Positions 19,630-30,254 are shown, numbered from the stretch's first letter. The stretch is 64,000 bases of DNA from Aeromonas piscicola (GCF_000820005.1 NZ_CDBL01000032.1:62752-126751), one strand, 5' to 3'. Program-made: numbers and translations. The notes: generated by a model not told the origin, from the sequence alone.

Positions 19630-20604
19630 ATGCGTATTGCCATTCTGGATGACTATCAGGATCAGGTACGTCACCTCCCCTGCTTTACCCTGCTGGCGGG
19701 TCATGATGTGACCATCCTCAACCAGAGCGAACCCGATACGGCGCGCCTCGCCACCATGCTGGAAGGCGTGCAAGCACTGGTGCTGATCCGCGAGCGAACT
19801 CGCATCGACGAACAACTGCTGATGGGGCTTCCCTCACTCAAGCTCATCAGCCAGACCGGCAAGATCAGCCAGCATATAGACCCGGTACTGTGCCAACGAT
19901 ACGGTGTTGCCATCGCTGAAGGGGTCGGCAGCCCCATTGCGCCTGCAGAACTCTGCTGGGCCCTCATCATGGCGGCCTCGCGCCATATTCCGGCTTACTG
20001 CGAAGCCCTGACCAAGGGGCAGTGGCAGCAGTCTGGACAACTCGGTCTGGGTCGTACTCTGCACGGTCTGACGCTCGGCATCTGGGGCTATGGCAAGATA
20101 GGCCAACACCTAGCCCGCTACGGCAAGGCATTTGGCATGTCGGTACTGATATGGGGCAGTGACTTATCCCGTCAGCGGGCAGAGCAAGATGGGTTGGAAG
20201 CCGCTGCCGACAAGGACGCATTTTTCCGGCGGGCCGATGTCTTGTCCCTCCATCTGCGCCTCAGCGAGACCACTCGAACCTGCGTTACCCGTGCCGATCT
20301 GGCTCACATGAAGGCGGACTCTTTGCTGGTCAATACCAGCCGGGCCGAGCTCATCGAGCCAGGAGCCCTTTATGCCGAGCTCAGCGCCAATCCGACCAGG
20401 CAAGCTGCGCTGGATGTGTTCGATGTCGAGCCAGCCACACTCGACAACGAGCCCCTGCTGCGCCTGCCCAACGTGCTGACCACACCGCATCTGGGTTATG
20501 TGGAACAAAACAGCTATGAGCTCTACTTTCGCAAGGCATTTGAAAATGTGCTGGCCTTTGCAGATGGCAGGCCACAAAACCTGGTGATACCAGCTCTGGG
20601 TTGA
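19630..20604 (+). CDS. D-isomer-specific 2-hydroxyacid dehydrogenase
   Basis: A 324-residue NAD(P)-dependent oxidoreductase of the D-2-hydroxyacid dehydrogenase family. The Rossmann motif TLGIWGYGKIGQHLARYGKAF lies near residue 145-165, followed by LVNTSRAELIEPGAL with the substrate-contacting Arg and by TTPHLGYVEQNSYE with the catalytic His. The family includes glyoxylate, phosphoglycerate and lactate dehydrogenases; the substrate cannot be read from sequence. GGAATGGAGA lies ahead of ATG 19630. It appears monocistronic. Confidence 0.9.
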   Translation: MRIAILDDYQDQVRHLPCFTLLAGHDVTILNQSEPDTARLATMLEGVQALVLIRERTRIDEQLLMGLPSLKLISQTGKISQHIDPVLCQRYGVAIAEGVGSPIAPAELCWALIMAASRHIPAYCEALTKGQWQQSGQLGLGRTLHGLTLGIWGYGKIGQHLARYGKAFGMSVLIWGSDLSRQRAEQDGLEAAADKDAFFRRADVLSLHLRLSETTRTCVTRADLAHMKADSLLVNTSRAELIEPGALYAELSANPTRQAALDVFDVEPATLDNEPLLRLPNVLTTPHLGYVEQNSYELYFRKAFENVLAFADGRPQNLVIPALG

Positions 20605-20714
20605 GGCTCACGCTTATTCTGCTGGCAAAAAAGTAATATATGCCTCTGTCCGTACGCTTGTGCGGCAGCCTGCTGCCCTACTCGCCTCATGCCAATCAGA
20701 GATCAGGATGCCCC

Positions 20715-21266
20715 ATGACCGAATATCAGAAGATGATCAGCAGCCAGCCCTATAACTGCATGGCGCCGGAGCTGGATGTCCTGCGCTGTGAGACGGCGCG
20801 CCGCTATCGCCGCTTCAATCGGGCAGAAGAGGAGGATGAACAGCTGGCGCTGTTGCAGGAGATAGTCGGCGAACTGGCAGAGAACGCCTTTATCTGCCCA
20901 CCCCTCTACTGCACCTATGGCCGCCATATCAGCCTGGGGAAGGATTCCTATATCAACATGGGAGCCACCATGCTGGACAACGCACCGATCCGCATCGGTG
21001 CCAACGTCATGATAGGGCCGAACGTGCAGATCTACACAGCCGCCCACGCACTGGCAGCCGATGAGCGCATCCAGGGGGGGGAGACGGCGCTGCCGGTGAC
21101 CATAGCAGACAAGGTCTGGATCGGCGGCGGCGCCATACTGCTGCCCGGTGTCACCATAGGGCGGGAAGCCATCGTCGGCGCGGGCGCCGTGGTCACCAAA
21201 GACGTGCCGGCCGGTGCCCGGGTGGTGGGCAACCCGGCCCGGATCCTGCCTGTAAAGCGCCCATAA
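20715..21266 (+). CDS. maa: Maltose/galactoside-type O-acetyltransferase (left-handed beta-helix)
   Basis: A 183-residue acetyl-CoA-dependent O-acetyltransferase of the Maa/LacA/NodL group. The N-terminal Maa domain (MTEYQKMISSQPYNCMAPEL) is followed by hexapeptide repeats such as ISLGKDSYINMG, IRIGANVMIGPNVQIYTAAHAL with the catalytic His, and VWIGGGAILLPGVTIG. The ATG at 20715 is preferred to an upstream one because it matches the family N-terminus and follows AGGAT. The physiological acceptor is uncertain, as for most Maa proteins. A run of tandem repeats begins right at its stop codon. Confidence 0.9.
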   Translation: MTEYQKMISSQPYNCMAPELDVLRCETARRYRRFNRAEEEDEQLALLQEIVGELAENAFICPPLYCTYGRHISLGKDSYINMGATMLDNAPIRIGANVMIGPNVQIYTAAHALAADERIQGGETALPVTIADKVWIGGGAILLPGVTIGREAIVGAGAVVTKDVPAGARVVGNPARILPVKRP

Positions 21267-21590
21267 AAATGAAGCCCAATGTCATGAAGAGCACGCTGGT
21301 CTGTAAAAAGGAGCTGCTTGCCGGGGAGATGGGAGCTGTACCTGAAAAACGCAGATAAAAACGAAGCCCAATACCATGAAGACCACGCTGGTCTGTAAAA
21401 AGGGGCTGCTTGCCAGGGCTGATGGGTCTGTGCCTGAAAAAACGCAGATAAAAATGAAGCCCAATGCCATGAAGACCACGCTGGTCTGTAAAAAGGGGCT
21501 GCTTGCCAGGGCTGATGGGTCTGTGTCTGAAAAAAACGCAGATAAAAATGAAGCCCAATGTCACGAAGACGTTGGGCTGTAAAAAGGTGC
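21263..21590. repeat. Tandem repeat of about 93 bp, three and a half copies
   Basis: Copies begin at 21263, 21355, 21448 and 21542 (the last only 49 bp). Each starts ATAAAAATGAAGCCCAAT and ends in a TGAAAAA...CGCAG segment. The A-tract grows by one per copy (5, 6, 7), giving periods of 92, 93 and 94. In copies two and three AGACCA-CGC-TGGTCT forms a small hairpin. In the last copy AGCCCAATGTC pairs with GACGTTGGGCT, a strong stem followed by T-runs on the minus strand. Copies two and three are nearly identical, so the expansion is recent. Both strands happen to be open but show no protein-like sequence. Confidence 0.9.
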
Positions 21591-21804
21591 TACGGAATTG
21601 CGACTCTCATCGCAGAAAATTAGAAGGGGTCACCTTCTAAACTGGCACAGGGATATTAACGAGGCGCAAACGTTTTACATAGCGTAATCAACCAGGATTG
21701 AGAACAGCCTCTCACTATTTAAAAAATTCCCTGCCAAGCCCCGTCCCCCTCTTGGCAAGCATTTATTTATCAGTACAGCCTCAGGATCGTGATCGGACAG
21801 GATC
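21591..21804. other. Intergenic stretch with hairpins and an orphan PurR-like box
   Basis: Between the tandem repeat and the nitroreductase terminator no gene is seen. A hairpin TTAGAAGG/CCTTCTAA lies at 21620-21640, a PurR-like GCGCAAACGTTTTACA at 21664-21679, and a stem TGCCAAG/CTTGGCA around 21734-21760 followed by an A/T-rich tail. No promoter or coding frame clearly belongs to them. Confidence 0.4.
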
Positions 21805-21828
21805 AAAAAAGCCCTGACAAGTCAGGGC
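21805..21828 (-). terminator. Intrinsic terminator of the nitroreductase gene
   Basis: GCCCTGAC and GTCAGGGC form an eight-bp stem with an AA turn; the minus strand continues in six T. It sits about 20 bp past the stop of the minus-strand gene. Confidence 0.85.
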
Positions 21829-21849
21829 CTTGGCTGAAAATCATGCGGC

Positions 21850-22398
21850 TTAGAAGCGACGGACAAACTCATCCGGCGGCAGTTCGCGCAACTTGCGCGC
21901 CTCCAGCATGGGGGTGCCGAGGTAGAGGAAACCCACCAGTTGATCCTCCGGTGCCAGCCCCAGCCCGGCGTTGACCCGCTCATCGAAGATGAACCAGCCG
22001 GAGCGCCAGATGCCGTTGAAGCCTTGAGCCTGAGCCGCCATCTGCATCGCCATCAGGGCGCAACCAGCGGAGAGTTCCTGCTCCAGTTTCGGCACCTTGG
22101 GGTGGGCCTGATAACGGGTGGCAACGGCCACCAGCAAGGGAGCGCGCAGCGGCGCCTCCTGGCACTTCTTGATGCTCTCTTCATCTTCGCCACGGGCACG
22201 GGCGGCCTCGGCCAGCAGGGCCCCCAGCCGCTCCCGCCCCTCCCCTTCAAACAGGATGAACTGCCAGGGAGTCAGGGTGCCGTGATCCGGCGCGCGCAGC
22301 CCCGCTCTGAGGATATTGTCGAGCACCTCACCGCAGGGGGCAGGCGTGGTCAGGCGGCCACAGGAGTGGCGGTTGAGCAATAGAGTGAGGGCATCCAT
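21850..22398 (-). CDS. ydjA: YdjA-type nitroreductase family protein
   Basis: A 182-residue FMN-dependent NAD(P)H oxidoreductase of the small YdjA branch. It begins MDALTLLLNRHSCGRL and shares AGLRAPDHGTLTPW, EQELSAGCALMAMQMAAQAQGFNGIWRSG (in part) and VGFLYLGTP with Escherichia coli YdjA. ATG 22398 is used because it matches the family start and follows AAGGA. Such proteins reduce nitroaromatics or quinones in vitro; the natural substrate is unknown. Its gene is followed by its own terminator. Confidence 0.92.
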   Translation of the reverse strand: MDALTLLLNRHSCGRLTTPAPCGEVLDNILRAGLRAPDHGTLTPWQFILFEGEGRERLGALLAEAARARGEDEESIKKCQEAPLRAPLLVAVATRYQAHPKVPKLEQELSAGCALMAMQMAAQAQGFNGIWRSGWFIFDERVNAGLGLAPEDQLVGFLYLGTPMLEARKLRELPPDEFVRRF

Positions 22399-22454
22399 GG
22401 GCAAATCCTTGTCAGGGGCTGTGATGGCGCTACCTTAGCACAGCACAAAATGAA

Positions 22455-22479
22455 GAAAACCCCTGAGCCTCAGGGGTTT
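22455..22479 (-). terminator. Intrinsic terminator of fadH
   Basis: AAACCCCTGA (22457-22466) and TCAGGGGTTT (22470-22479) form a ten-bp stem with a GCC loop. The minus strand then reads TTTTCTTC. It lies 40 bp past the fadH stop. Confidence 0.8.
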
Positions 22480-22518
22480 ATCGCAATATCAGGCCTATAG
22501 CGAGCCAAGACAGACCAA

Positions 22519-24678
<2,160 letters not shown>

Positions 24679-24719
24679 TTATCAAATTGAAGCTAGAGTA
24701 AAGAATCGAAAATGCTTTT

Positions 24720-24736
24720 TCAAACAAATGTTTGGA
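24720..24736. promoter_or_regulatory. PsrA-like operator upstream of fadH
   Basis: TCAAACAAATGTTTGGA is a near-perfect palindrome, CAAAC-N4-GTTTG, matching the C/GAAAC-N4-GTTTG/C sites of PsrA, the fatty-acid-responsive TetR repressor that controls beta-oxidation genes in many gammaproteobacteria. It stands between the fadH 5' remnant and sppA. Binding is inferred. Confidence 0.55.
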
Positions 24737-24877
24737 CATTTTTTCGGCGAACAGACGTGTTCCGAAGCAAGGAAGCAGGATCGCGCCATTGATCGCACCC
24801 AAGCGGAAATGGCAATTGGCGGGTCAACTGGTTAATAATGGTCCTTCTCTACCCATTAACAGGGCGATAACGCGGCT

Positions 24878-26722
24878 ATGTCTATTTTCAAAGGTCTGGG
24901 GTGGCTGTTTCGCAGCCTCTGGCGTCTGCTCAACTTTACCCGGCTGATGCTGGTCAATCTGCTGTTTCTCATCGTCGTGCTGGTCATCATTTTCAGCGTC
25001 AGCCAGAAAGAGGCGCCCAGCGCCCCCATCGAAGGGGCCCTCACCCTCAATCTCTCCGGCGTGCTGGTAGAACAGCGCTCGCAAACCGATCCTACGGTGC
25101 AACTGCTGCGCCAGGTGGACAACAGCGAAGATCTGCCCAGCGAGATCGTTCTCTCCGATCTGCTGTGGGCCATTCGCAGCGCCAAGGATGACGATCGCAT
25201 CAAGGCGCTGGTGATCAAGCCGCAAGGGCTGCAGGGTGCCAGCTTCTCCAAACTGCAGGAGGTGGCGACTGCCATCGACGAGTTCAAGGAGAGTGGCAAG
25301 CCGGTCATCGCCATGGCCGACTACTACAACCAGGGCCAGTACCTGCTGGCCGCCCACGCAGATCACGTGCTGCTCAACCAGAGCGGCGCCGTGCTGATCG
25401 AGGGGCTGGGCGTCTACCAGACCTACTTCAAGTCGGCGCTGGAGCAGCTCAATATCACCCCGCACGTGTTCAAGGTCGGCACTTACAAATCCTTCGTCGA
25501 GCCCTATACCCGCGACGATATGTCCCCCGAGAGCAAGGAGGCGAACCAGCGCTGGCTGGATCAGCTGTGGCAATCCTATGTTGCCGATGTCTCCGAGCAG
25601 CGGGAGATCGAACCCGATGCCGTCGCGCCGGGCAAGGAGCGCTTCCTCGAGCTGCTGCGCAAGGCCGGTGGCAACGCCGCCAACTACGCCCTCGACAACG
25701 GCCTGGTGGATCAGCTGGCCACCCGCGACGAGATGACCCAGGCGGTCATCAAGGAAGTGGGGGAAGACGAAGATCACGGCTGGAAAGGGGTCGGCCTGAA
25801 AACCTATCTGGCAGCGCTCCCCGAGCAGTACCCCCAGAGCGGCAAGGATGAGGTGGGCCTCATCGTCGCCAGCGGCGCCATCATGGATGGCGTGCAACCG
25901 GCTGGCACCATAGGCGGTGACAGCCTCTCCGATCTGCTGGCCGATGCCCGCCGTGACGACAAGGTGAAAGCCGTGGTGCTGCGGGTCGACAGCCCGGGCG
26001 GCAGCGCCTTCGCCGCCGAGCAGATCCGCGCCGAGCTGCTGGCCCTGAAACAGGCAGGCAAGCCGGTGGTGATCTCCATGGGCAGCTACGCCGCCTCCGG
26101 TGGCTACTGGATCTCCGCCGATGCGGACAAGATCTTCGCCTCCCCCACCACGCTCACCGGCTCCATCGGGGTGTTTGGCATGTTCGCCACCATCGACAAG
26201 GCGCTCTCCCAGTACGGGGTGCACACCGACGGCGTCGGCACCACGGATTACGTCGGCGTCGGCCTGACCCGCGCCCTGCCGGACCACGTCGGCCAAGCCA
26301 TTCAATTGAGCGTGGAAGACACCTATCAGCGCTTCGTCGGCCTGGTGAGCAAGGGCCGCGGCCTGAGCCCCGAAGAGGCTGAAAAAGCGGCCGAGGGCCG
26401 GGTCTGGACCGGTCAGGATGCCAAGGCGCTGGGACTGGTGGATGAGTTTGGCAACCAGGAAGCGGCCATCAAGGCTGCCGCCGAGCTCGCCAATCTCAAG
26501 GAGTGGCAGGTCACCCCCATAGAGCAGGAGGAGTCCACCAGAGACAGGTTCCTGCGTCAGCTGTTTGACAGCAGCGCCCAGACGCTGGCCCCGCACCTGC
26601 AAAGCTGGTTGCCGGCAGGTGTTGGCAAGGCGCTGCTGGAGGTGAATCGCAGCCTAGATCCGCTGACCCGCTTCAACGACCCGCAGGGCACCTACGCCTT
26701 CTGCCCGGTCTGCGTGCCGTAA
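24878..26722 (+). CDS. sppA: Signal peptide peptidase SppA, 67K type (protease IV)
   Basis: A 614-residue inner-membrane serine protease that degrades cleaved signal peptides. One N-terminal membrane helix (about residues 22-41) anchors two tandem SppA domains. The Ser-Lys dyad is visible: Lys 204 in VGTYKSFVEPYTR of the first domain and Ser 407 in GSYAASGGYWIS of the second, matching the spacing in Escherichia coli SppA. The C-terminus FNDPQGTYAFC is also typical. It is divergent from fadH, with a terminator right after it. Confidence 0.96.
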   Translation: MSIFKGLGWLFRSLWRLLNFTRLMLVNLLFLIVVLVIIFSVSQKEAPSAPIEGALTLNLSGVLVEQRSQTDPTVQLLRQVDNSEDLPSEIVLSDLLWAIRSAKDDDRIKALVIKPQGLQGASFSKLQEVATAIDEFKESGKPVIAMADYYNQGQYLLAAHADHVLLNQSGAVLIEGLGVYQTYFKSALEQLNITPHVFKVGTYKSFVEPYTRDDMSPESKEANQRWLDQLWQSYVADVSEQREIEPDAVAPGKERFLELLRKAGGNAANYALDNGLVDQLATRDEMTQAVIKEVGEDEDHGWKGVGLKTYLAALPEQYPQSGKDEVGLIVASGAIMDGVQPAGTIGGDSLSDLLADARRDDKVKAVVLRVDSPGGSAFAAEQIRAELLALKQAGKPVVISMGSYAASGGYWISADADKIFASPTTLTGSIGVFGMFATIDKALSQYGVHTDGVGTTDYVGVGLTRALPDHVGQAIQLSVEDTYQRFVGLVSKGRGLSPEEAEKAAEGRVWTGQDAKALGLVDEFGNQEAAIKAAAELANLKEWQVTPIEQEESTRDRFLRQLFDSSAQTLAPHLQSWLPAGVGKALLEVNRSLDPLTRFNDPQGTYAFCPVCVP

Positions 26723-26737
26723 CCGGAGACTCGCAAC

Positions 26738-26764
26738 AAAAAACCGCCCTCGGGCGGTTTTTTT
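26738..26764. terminator. Bidirectional terminator between sppA and the NUDIX gene
   Basis: AAAAAACCGCCC and GGGCGGTTTTTTT form a strong stem with a two- to four-base turn. A- and T-runs on both sides suit both convergent genes. Confidence 0.88.
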
Positions 26765-26788
26765 ACATCTGCCTCAAAGGGGCCCGAG

Positions 26789-27346
26789 TCACGCCAGCAG
26801 GCCAGATTCGTGCCAGTGGTGCAGCTCGGCCAGCACCCGGGTCTCCCGCGCCGTCCACTGGGGGCAGGGGCCTGCCAGCTGGGTCTTGTTGGTCTGCAGG
26901 GCATAGTCCAGCTCGAACCAGCCAGGTGTGAAGCCGAGCCGCACCTCGTAGGGCTGGGGCCGCGGCTCGCTCCAGTCCTCCCCCACCTGGCAGAGGTAGT
27001 AGAAGGAGCGGATGCAATAGGCGTCGTAGTCGGCCTCGCGGGCGGCTCGATACTCCCGGGTCTGGCCGAGCAGGGCGCCGACTGCCACCAGCTCGGCGCC
27101 ACACTCCTCCCGCAGTTCACGCGCCAGAGCTGCACTGTGGCACTCCCCCTCCTCGATGCCGCCACCGGGAAACATGAGATCGCCGTTGACCCGGGAGTGA
27201 ACCAGCAGCAGCCGGTCACCGCGCAGGACTATGGCCCTGACGGTGACGCGCTCCAGCTGGCGGCCACCCGTGGTCACCTGGCCACGCATGAACTGGATAT
27301 CGAAGGGGTGAGGCCAGTCACTGGCCAGTTGTTCAATGTGATTCAT
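26789..27346 (-). CDS. NUDIX hydrolase
   Basis: A 185-residue protein with an intact Nudix box at about residues 61-84, FPGGGIEEGE...RELREECGAEL, including the two metal-binding glutamates. Members hydrolyse nucleoside diphosphates linked to another group; the substrate here is not predictable. The frame runs upstream, but ATG 27346 is chosen because it opens just after the stop of the DUF2989 gene and matches the domain start. The two genes are separated by five bases and probably share a transcript. Confidence 0.9.
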   Translation of the reverse strand: MNHIEQLASDWPHPFDIQFMRGQVTTGGRQLERVTVRAIVLRGDRLLLVHSRVNGDLMFPGGGIEEGECHSAALARELREECGAELVAVGALLGQTREYRAAREADYDAYCIRSFYYLCQVGEDWSEPRPQPYEVRLGFTPGWFELDYALQTNKTQLAGPCPQWTARETRVLAELHHWHESGLLA

Positions 27347-27351
27347 CAGGT

Positions 27352-28152
27352 TCAGGGACGGTAAGTCCCGCTTTTTAGCTGCTCGACCAGGGTGGCGGCC
27401 TGGCTGTCCCAGGCCTCCTGATCGGCTTTGCTCAGGGAGTGATAGAGGCCGAAGCGCTTGGCCGAAACCTCGGGCGTATTCTGGAACGACTCGCTCACCT
27501 TGCCCCACAGATAGGCCAGACCATACTCCTTCTGGCCCATGTAGAGGGTGCTGAGAGAGGTGAGGATCCGGCTGTTAACCTTATCCCCTTCCCGATAGAG
27601 GGTGAGCGCATGGTGCATGAGCGCGATAGCCTTCTGCGGTTCGCTCTTGGCATGAATACCCCCCAGCGCCAGCTGCAACTCGGGCTCCTCCAGCACGGGC
27701 TGCCCCTCCAGCGCCATGAACTGCTGGCGTGCCAGCTCGTTGGTGTTGTTGGTCCAGTGCCAGAGCAGCAGATACGGGTCCTGCGAGTTGCGGGTAGCGG
27801 CATCGAGCTGGGCCAGCTGATCGCCGGCCGCCAGCATCCCCTCCACCCGAGGGCTCTTCTGCTCCCGGGCCGTCTTGTATTCGATATTGGTAGAGCGCTC
27901 GGCGCACTTGAGGTAACGCTCCAGGCTGCGCATCACATCATATTTGCGCCTGTCCGTCCCCTCTTCCTGCAGATGGTAGCGAGCCCGGATGACGTCGGTT
28001 CGCTCATAGCGACACCAGCCATCGTCCACCAAGTCCTGGCAGAGGGTCGGATGATTGGCGCAGATGTTGTGGATCCTGTCGTCGTTGCAGGCCGTGAGGG
28101 TCAGGCCGCAACAGAGGCCGAAGAGCAGGGAACGCGCTGGAAAATGGGTCAT
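27352..28152 (-). CDS. DUF2989 lipoprotein
   Basis: A 266-residue envelope protein with a signal peptide ending in the lipobox LTAC (Cys 22), so it is lipidated. The Cys-rich N-terminal part (HNICANHPTLCQDLVDDGWC) and the helical, TPR-like remainder (QLALGGIHAKSEPQKAIALMHHALTLY) match the uncharacterised DUF2989 family of Vibrio, Shewanella and Aeromonas relatives. The residue after the lipid Cys is Asn, which does not signal inner-membrane retention, so an outer-membrane location is likely. Its function is unknown. Confidence 0.85.
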   Translation of the reverse strand: MTHFPARSLLFGLCCGLTLTACNDDRIHNICANHPTLCQDLVDDGWCRYERTDVIRARYHLQEEGTDRRKYDVMRSLERYLKCAERSTNIEYKTAREQKSPRVEGMLAAGDQLAQLDAATRNSQDPYLLLWHWTNNTNELARQQFMALEGQPVLEEPELQLALGGIHAKSEPQKAIALMHHALTLYREGDKVNSRILTSLSTLYMGQKEYGLAYLWGKVSESFQNTPEVSAKRFGLYHSLSKADQEAWDSQAATLVEQLKSGTYRP

Positions 28153-28349
28153 GGTTCACATCTTGTTGGTAACAATTGCAGCCTGTCACGGCCACCCTTG
28201 GCTAGCAAACAGATTACATATCCATTACAATGCGCGCGCCGTATAAGGCCGCGACTGCAGAATAATATAATGAAATATACATCCCTACACTGATCTGCAT
28301 TCGACGAATTTCTATTTGCCCCAACAACGTGAAATAAAGGATCTGGTTA

Positions 28350-29780
28350 ATGACCCACGAGCACTACTTGCAAGCGTGGCAGGAGAGCCAGGAGCTCGCC
28401 GAAGCCATGCAACCCTTGATAGGTCGCCTCTACCGACAGCAAGGGATCGAGATCACCGTCTACGGACGTCCCCTGCAAAACGCCTCCACCATCGACATCC
28501 TCAAGGCCCACAGGGTCGTCCGCCGCCATCAGGGCGCACCGCTGCCCATCCAACAGAGCTTCCCCCTGCTGCAGGCCATCCTGGCCCTCAACCCGACCGC
28601 CGCCGAGATCGATCTGGGCAAGCTGGCCGTGGGCTACTGGCAGGATCACCAGGACGAGGCGGGCATAGACGACTACCTGCGCGCCAAGCTGGCACCGGCA
28701 CTGGGTCGCGGCGTGCCGGCCCCCACTGATGTTGTGCTGTACGGCTTTGGCCGCATCGGCCGCCTGCTGGCCCGGCTGCTGATCGAGCGCACCGGCGCCG
28801 CCAACTCCCTGCGTCTACGCGCCATAGTCGTGCGCGGTGGCCGCGAGGGGGATCTGGAGAAACGCGCCAGCCTGCTGCGTCGCGACTCGGTACACGGCCC
28901 CTTCAACGGCTCCATCGAGGTGGATGTGGAGCGCAGCGCCATCATAGCCAACGGCACCTTCATCCAGGTGATCTATGCAAACAGCCCGGCCGACATCGAC
29001 TACACCGCCTATGGCATTCAGGATGCGCTGATCGTCGACAACACGGGAGTCTGGCGTGACGAAGCCGGTCTGTCCGAACACCTCAAGGCACGCGGCGCCG
29101 CCCGTGTGCTGCTGACCGCCCCCGGCAAGGGAGAGATGAAGAACGTGGTGTTCGGAGTCAACCACGAGGTGATCGGGCCGGATGACAAGATCATCTCCGC
29201 CGCCTCCTGCACCACCAACGCCATCACCCCCGTGCTCAAGGTGATGCAGGACAAGTACGGCATCCGCCACGGCCACGTGGAGACGGTGCACTCCTACACC
29301 AACGACCAGAACCTGATAGACAACTATCACAAGGGCGAGCGTCGCGGTCGCAGCGCGGCCCTCAACATGGTAATGACCAGCACGGGCGCCGCCAAGGCGG
29401 TGGCCAAGGCACTGCCGGCGCTCAAGGGCAAGCTGACCGGCAACGCCATCCGGGTGCCAACCCCCAACGTGTCGCTGGCCATCATCAACCTGTCGCTGGA
29501 GCAAAGCACCGACAGGGAGAGTCTCAATGCCTATCTGCAGCAGATGGCGCTAAGCTCGGCACTCCACCGCCAGATCGATTTCAGTGCCAGTACAGAGCTG
29601 GTCTCCTCCGACATGGTGGGATCGCGCTTCGCGGGCATAGTCGACTCCCAGGCCACCATAGCCGAGGGGGATCACTGCGTGCTCTACGTATGGTATGACA
29701 ACGAGTTCGGGTACAGTTGTCAGGTAGTGCGGGTGATGGAGCAGATGGCTGGCGCGGTTCGCCAGGATCTGCCCGCCTGA
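28350..29780 (+). CDS. Glyceraldehyde-3-phosphate dehydrogenase, long form
   Basis: A 476-residue GAPDH-family enzyme, about 140 residues longer than classical GapA. The extra N-terminal region (residues 1-125) is helical and typical of the long GAPDH of marine gammaproteobacteria and pseudomonads. The catalytic domain contains VVLYGFGRIGRLLARLL, the active-site Cys 287 in ISAASCTTNAI and the C-terminal WYDNEFGYS. The long type is thought to serve gluconeogenesis or to use NADP, but that is not shown here. It lies directly before yeaC, which sits near gapA in enterobacteria as well. Confidence 0.92.
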   Translation: MTHEHYLQAWQESQELAEAMQPLIGRLYRQQGIEITVYGRPLQNASTIDILKAHRVVRRHQGAPLPIQQSFPLLQAILALNPTAAEIDLGKLAVGYWQDHQDEAGIDDYLRAKLAPALGRGVPAPTDVVLYGFGRIGRLLARLLIERTGAANSLRLRAIVVRGGREGDLEKRASLLRRDSVHGPFNGSIEVDVERSAIIANGTFIQVIYANSPADIDYTAYGIQDALIVDNTGVWRDEAGLSEHLKARGAARVLLTAPGKGEMKNVVFGVNHEVIGPDDKIISAASCTTNAITPVLKVMQDKYGIRHGHVETVHSYTNDQNLIDNYHKGERRGRSAALNMVMTSTGAAKAVAKALPALKGKLTGNAIRVPTPNVSLAIINLSLEQSTDRESLNAYLQQMALSSALHRQIDFSASTELVSSDMVGSRFAGIVDSQATIAEGDHCVLYVWYDNEFGYSCQVVRVMEQMAGAVRQDLPA

Positions 29781-29814
29781 TCCCTTCATGGCTCAATGTT
29801 CAAGGAGAGGCCGG

Positions 29815-30108
29815 ATGTCGTTTCAGCAGGGTGAGTTTCAACAGGCCATCAGACAGATGCCCAAAGAAGTGTATGAGCGGCTCAAGACCGCGGTCGAGCT
29901 GGGCAAGTGGCCCGATGGCAAGCCCCTCACCGACGAGCAGAAGGCCACCTCGCTGCAGGCGGTGATGGCCTGGCAGGCGATGCACATCGACAATCCCGAG
30001 CACATGAACATAGGCCGTGACGGCGAGATAGTGATGAAGAGCAAGAGCGAGCTCAAGCGCCAGTATCGCGATGAGGAAGAGATCGTCCGAGTAGACCTCA
30101 GCCACTGA
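29815..30108 (+). CDS. yeaC: YeaC-family (DUF1315) protein
   Basis: A 97-residue soluble protein of unknown function. The segment MPKEVYERLKTAVELGKWPDG and the tail RDEEEIVRVDLSH are family-typical. AAGGAGAGG precedes ATG 29815. It follows the GAPDH gene by 34 bp, with no terminator between. Directly after the stop codon comes a second, diverged copy of its last 20 codons and only then the terminator. Confidence 0.9.
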   Translation: MSFQQGEFQQAIRQMPKEVYERLKTAVELGKWPDGKPLTDEQKATSLQAVMAWQAMHIDNPEHMNIGRDGEIVMKSKSELKRQYRDEEEIVRVDLSH

Positions 30109-30110
30109 GG

Positions 30111-30174
30111 GCGAGCTCAAGCATCGAAGCACCGCGATGAAGAAGAGATAGTCAGGGTCGACCTCAGCCACTGA
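30111..30174 (+). pseudogene. Duplicated remnant of the yeaC 3' end
   Basis: This repeats 30047-30108 with a two-base insertion. The last 13 codons read RDEEEIVRVDLSH exactly as in yeaC, but four codons differ, all synonymously (GAG/GAA, ATC/ATA, CGA/AGG, GTA/GTC). The native terminator stands 32 bp further on. There is no start codon or ribosome site for it. Confidence 0.85.
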
Positions 30175-30206
30175 GACGGGCCTGCCGCTGCACTGCGGCA
30201 CACAGC

Positions 30207-30239
30207 AAAGAGGGGAGCCAATATGGCTCCCCTCTTTTT
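30207..30239 (+). terminator. Intrinsic terminator of the GAPDH-yeaC unit
   Basis: AAAGAGGGGAGCC pairs with GGCTCCCCTCTTT over AATAT, followed by TT. Confidence 0.92.
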
Positions 30240-30254
30240 CCTATCTATACAGGG

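Noticed and set aside
21193-21582. Open frames on both strands across the 93-bp tandem repeat
   Set aside because: Their repetitive peptides only mirror the DNA repeat. There is no ribosome site, and the unequal copy lengths (92, 93, 94) would shift the frame.
21263-21590. CRISPR array
   Set aside because: Units are contiguous and alike through their whole length, with no unique spacers and no cas genes.
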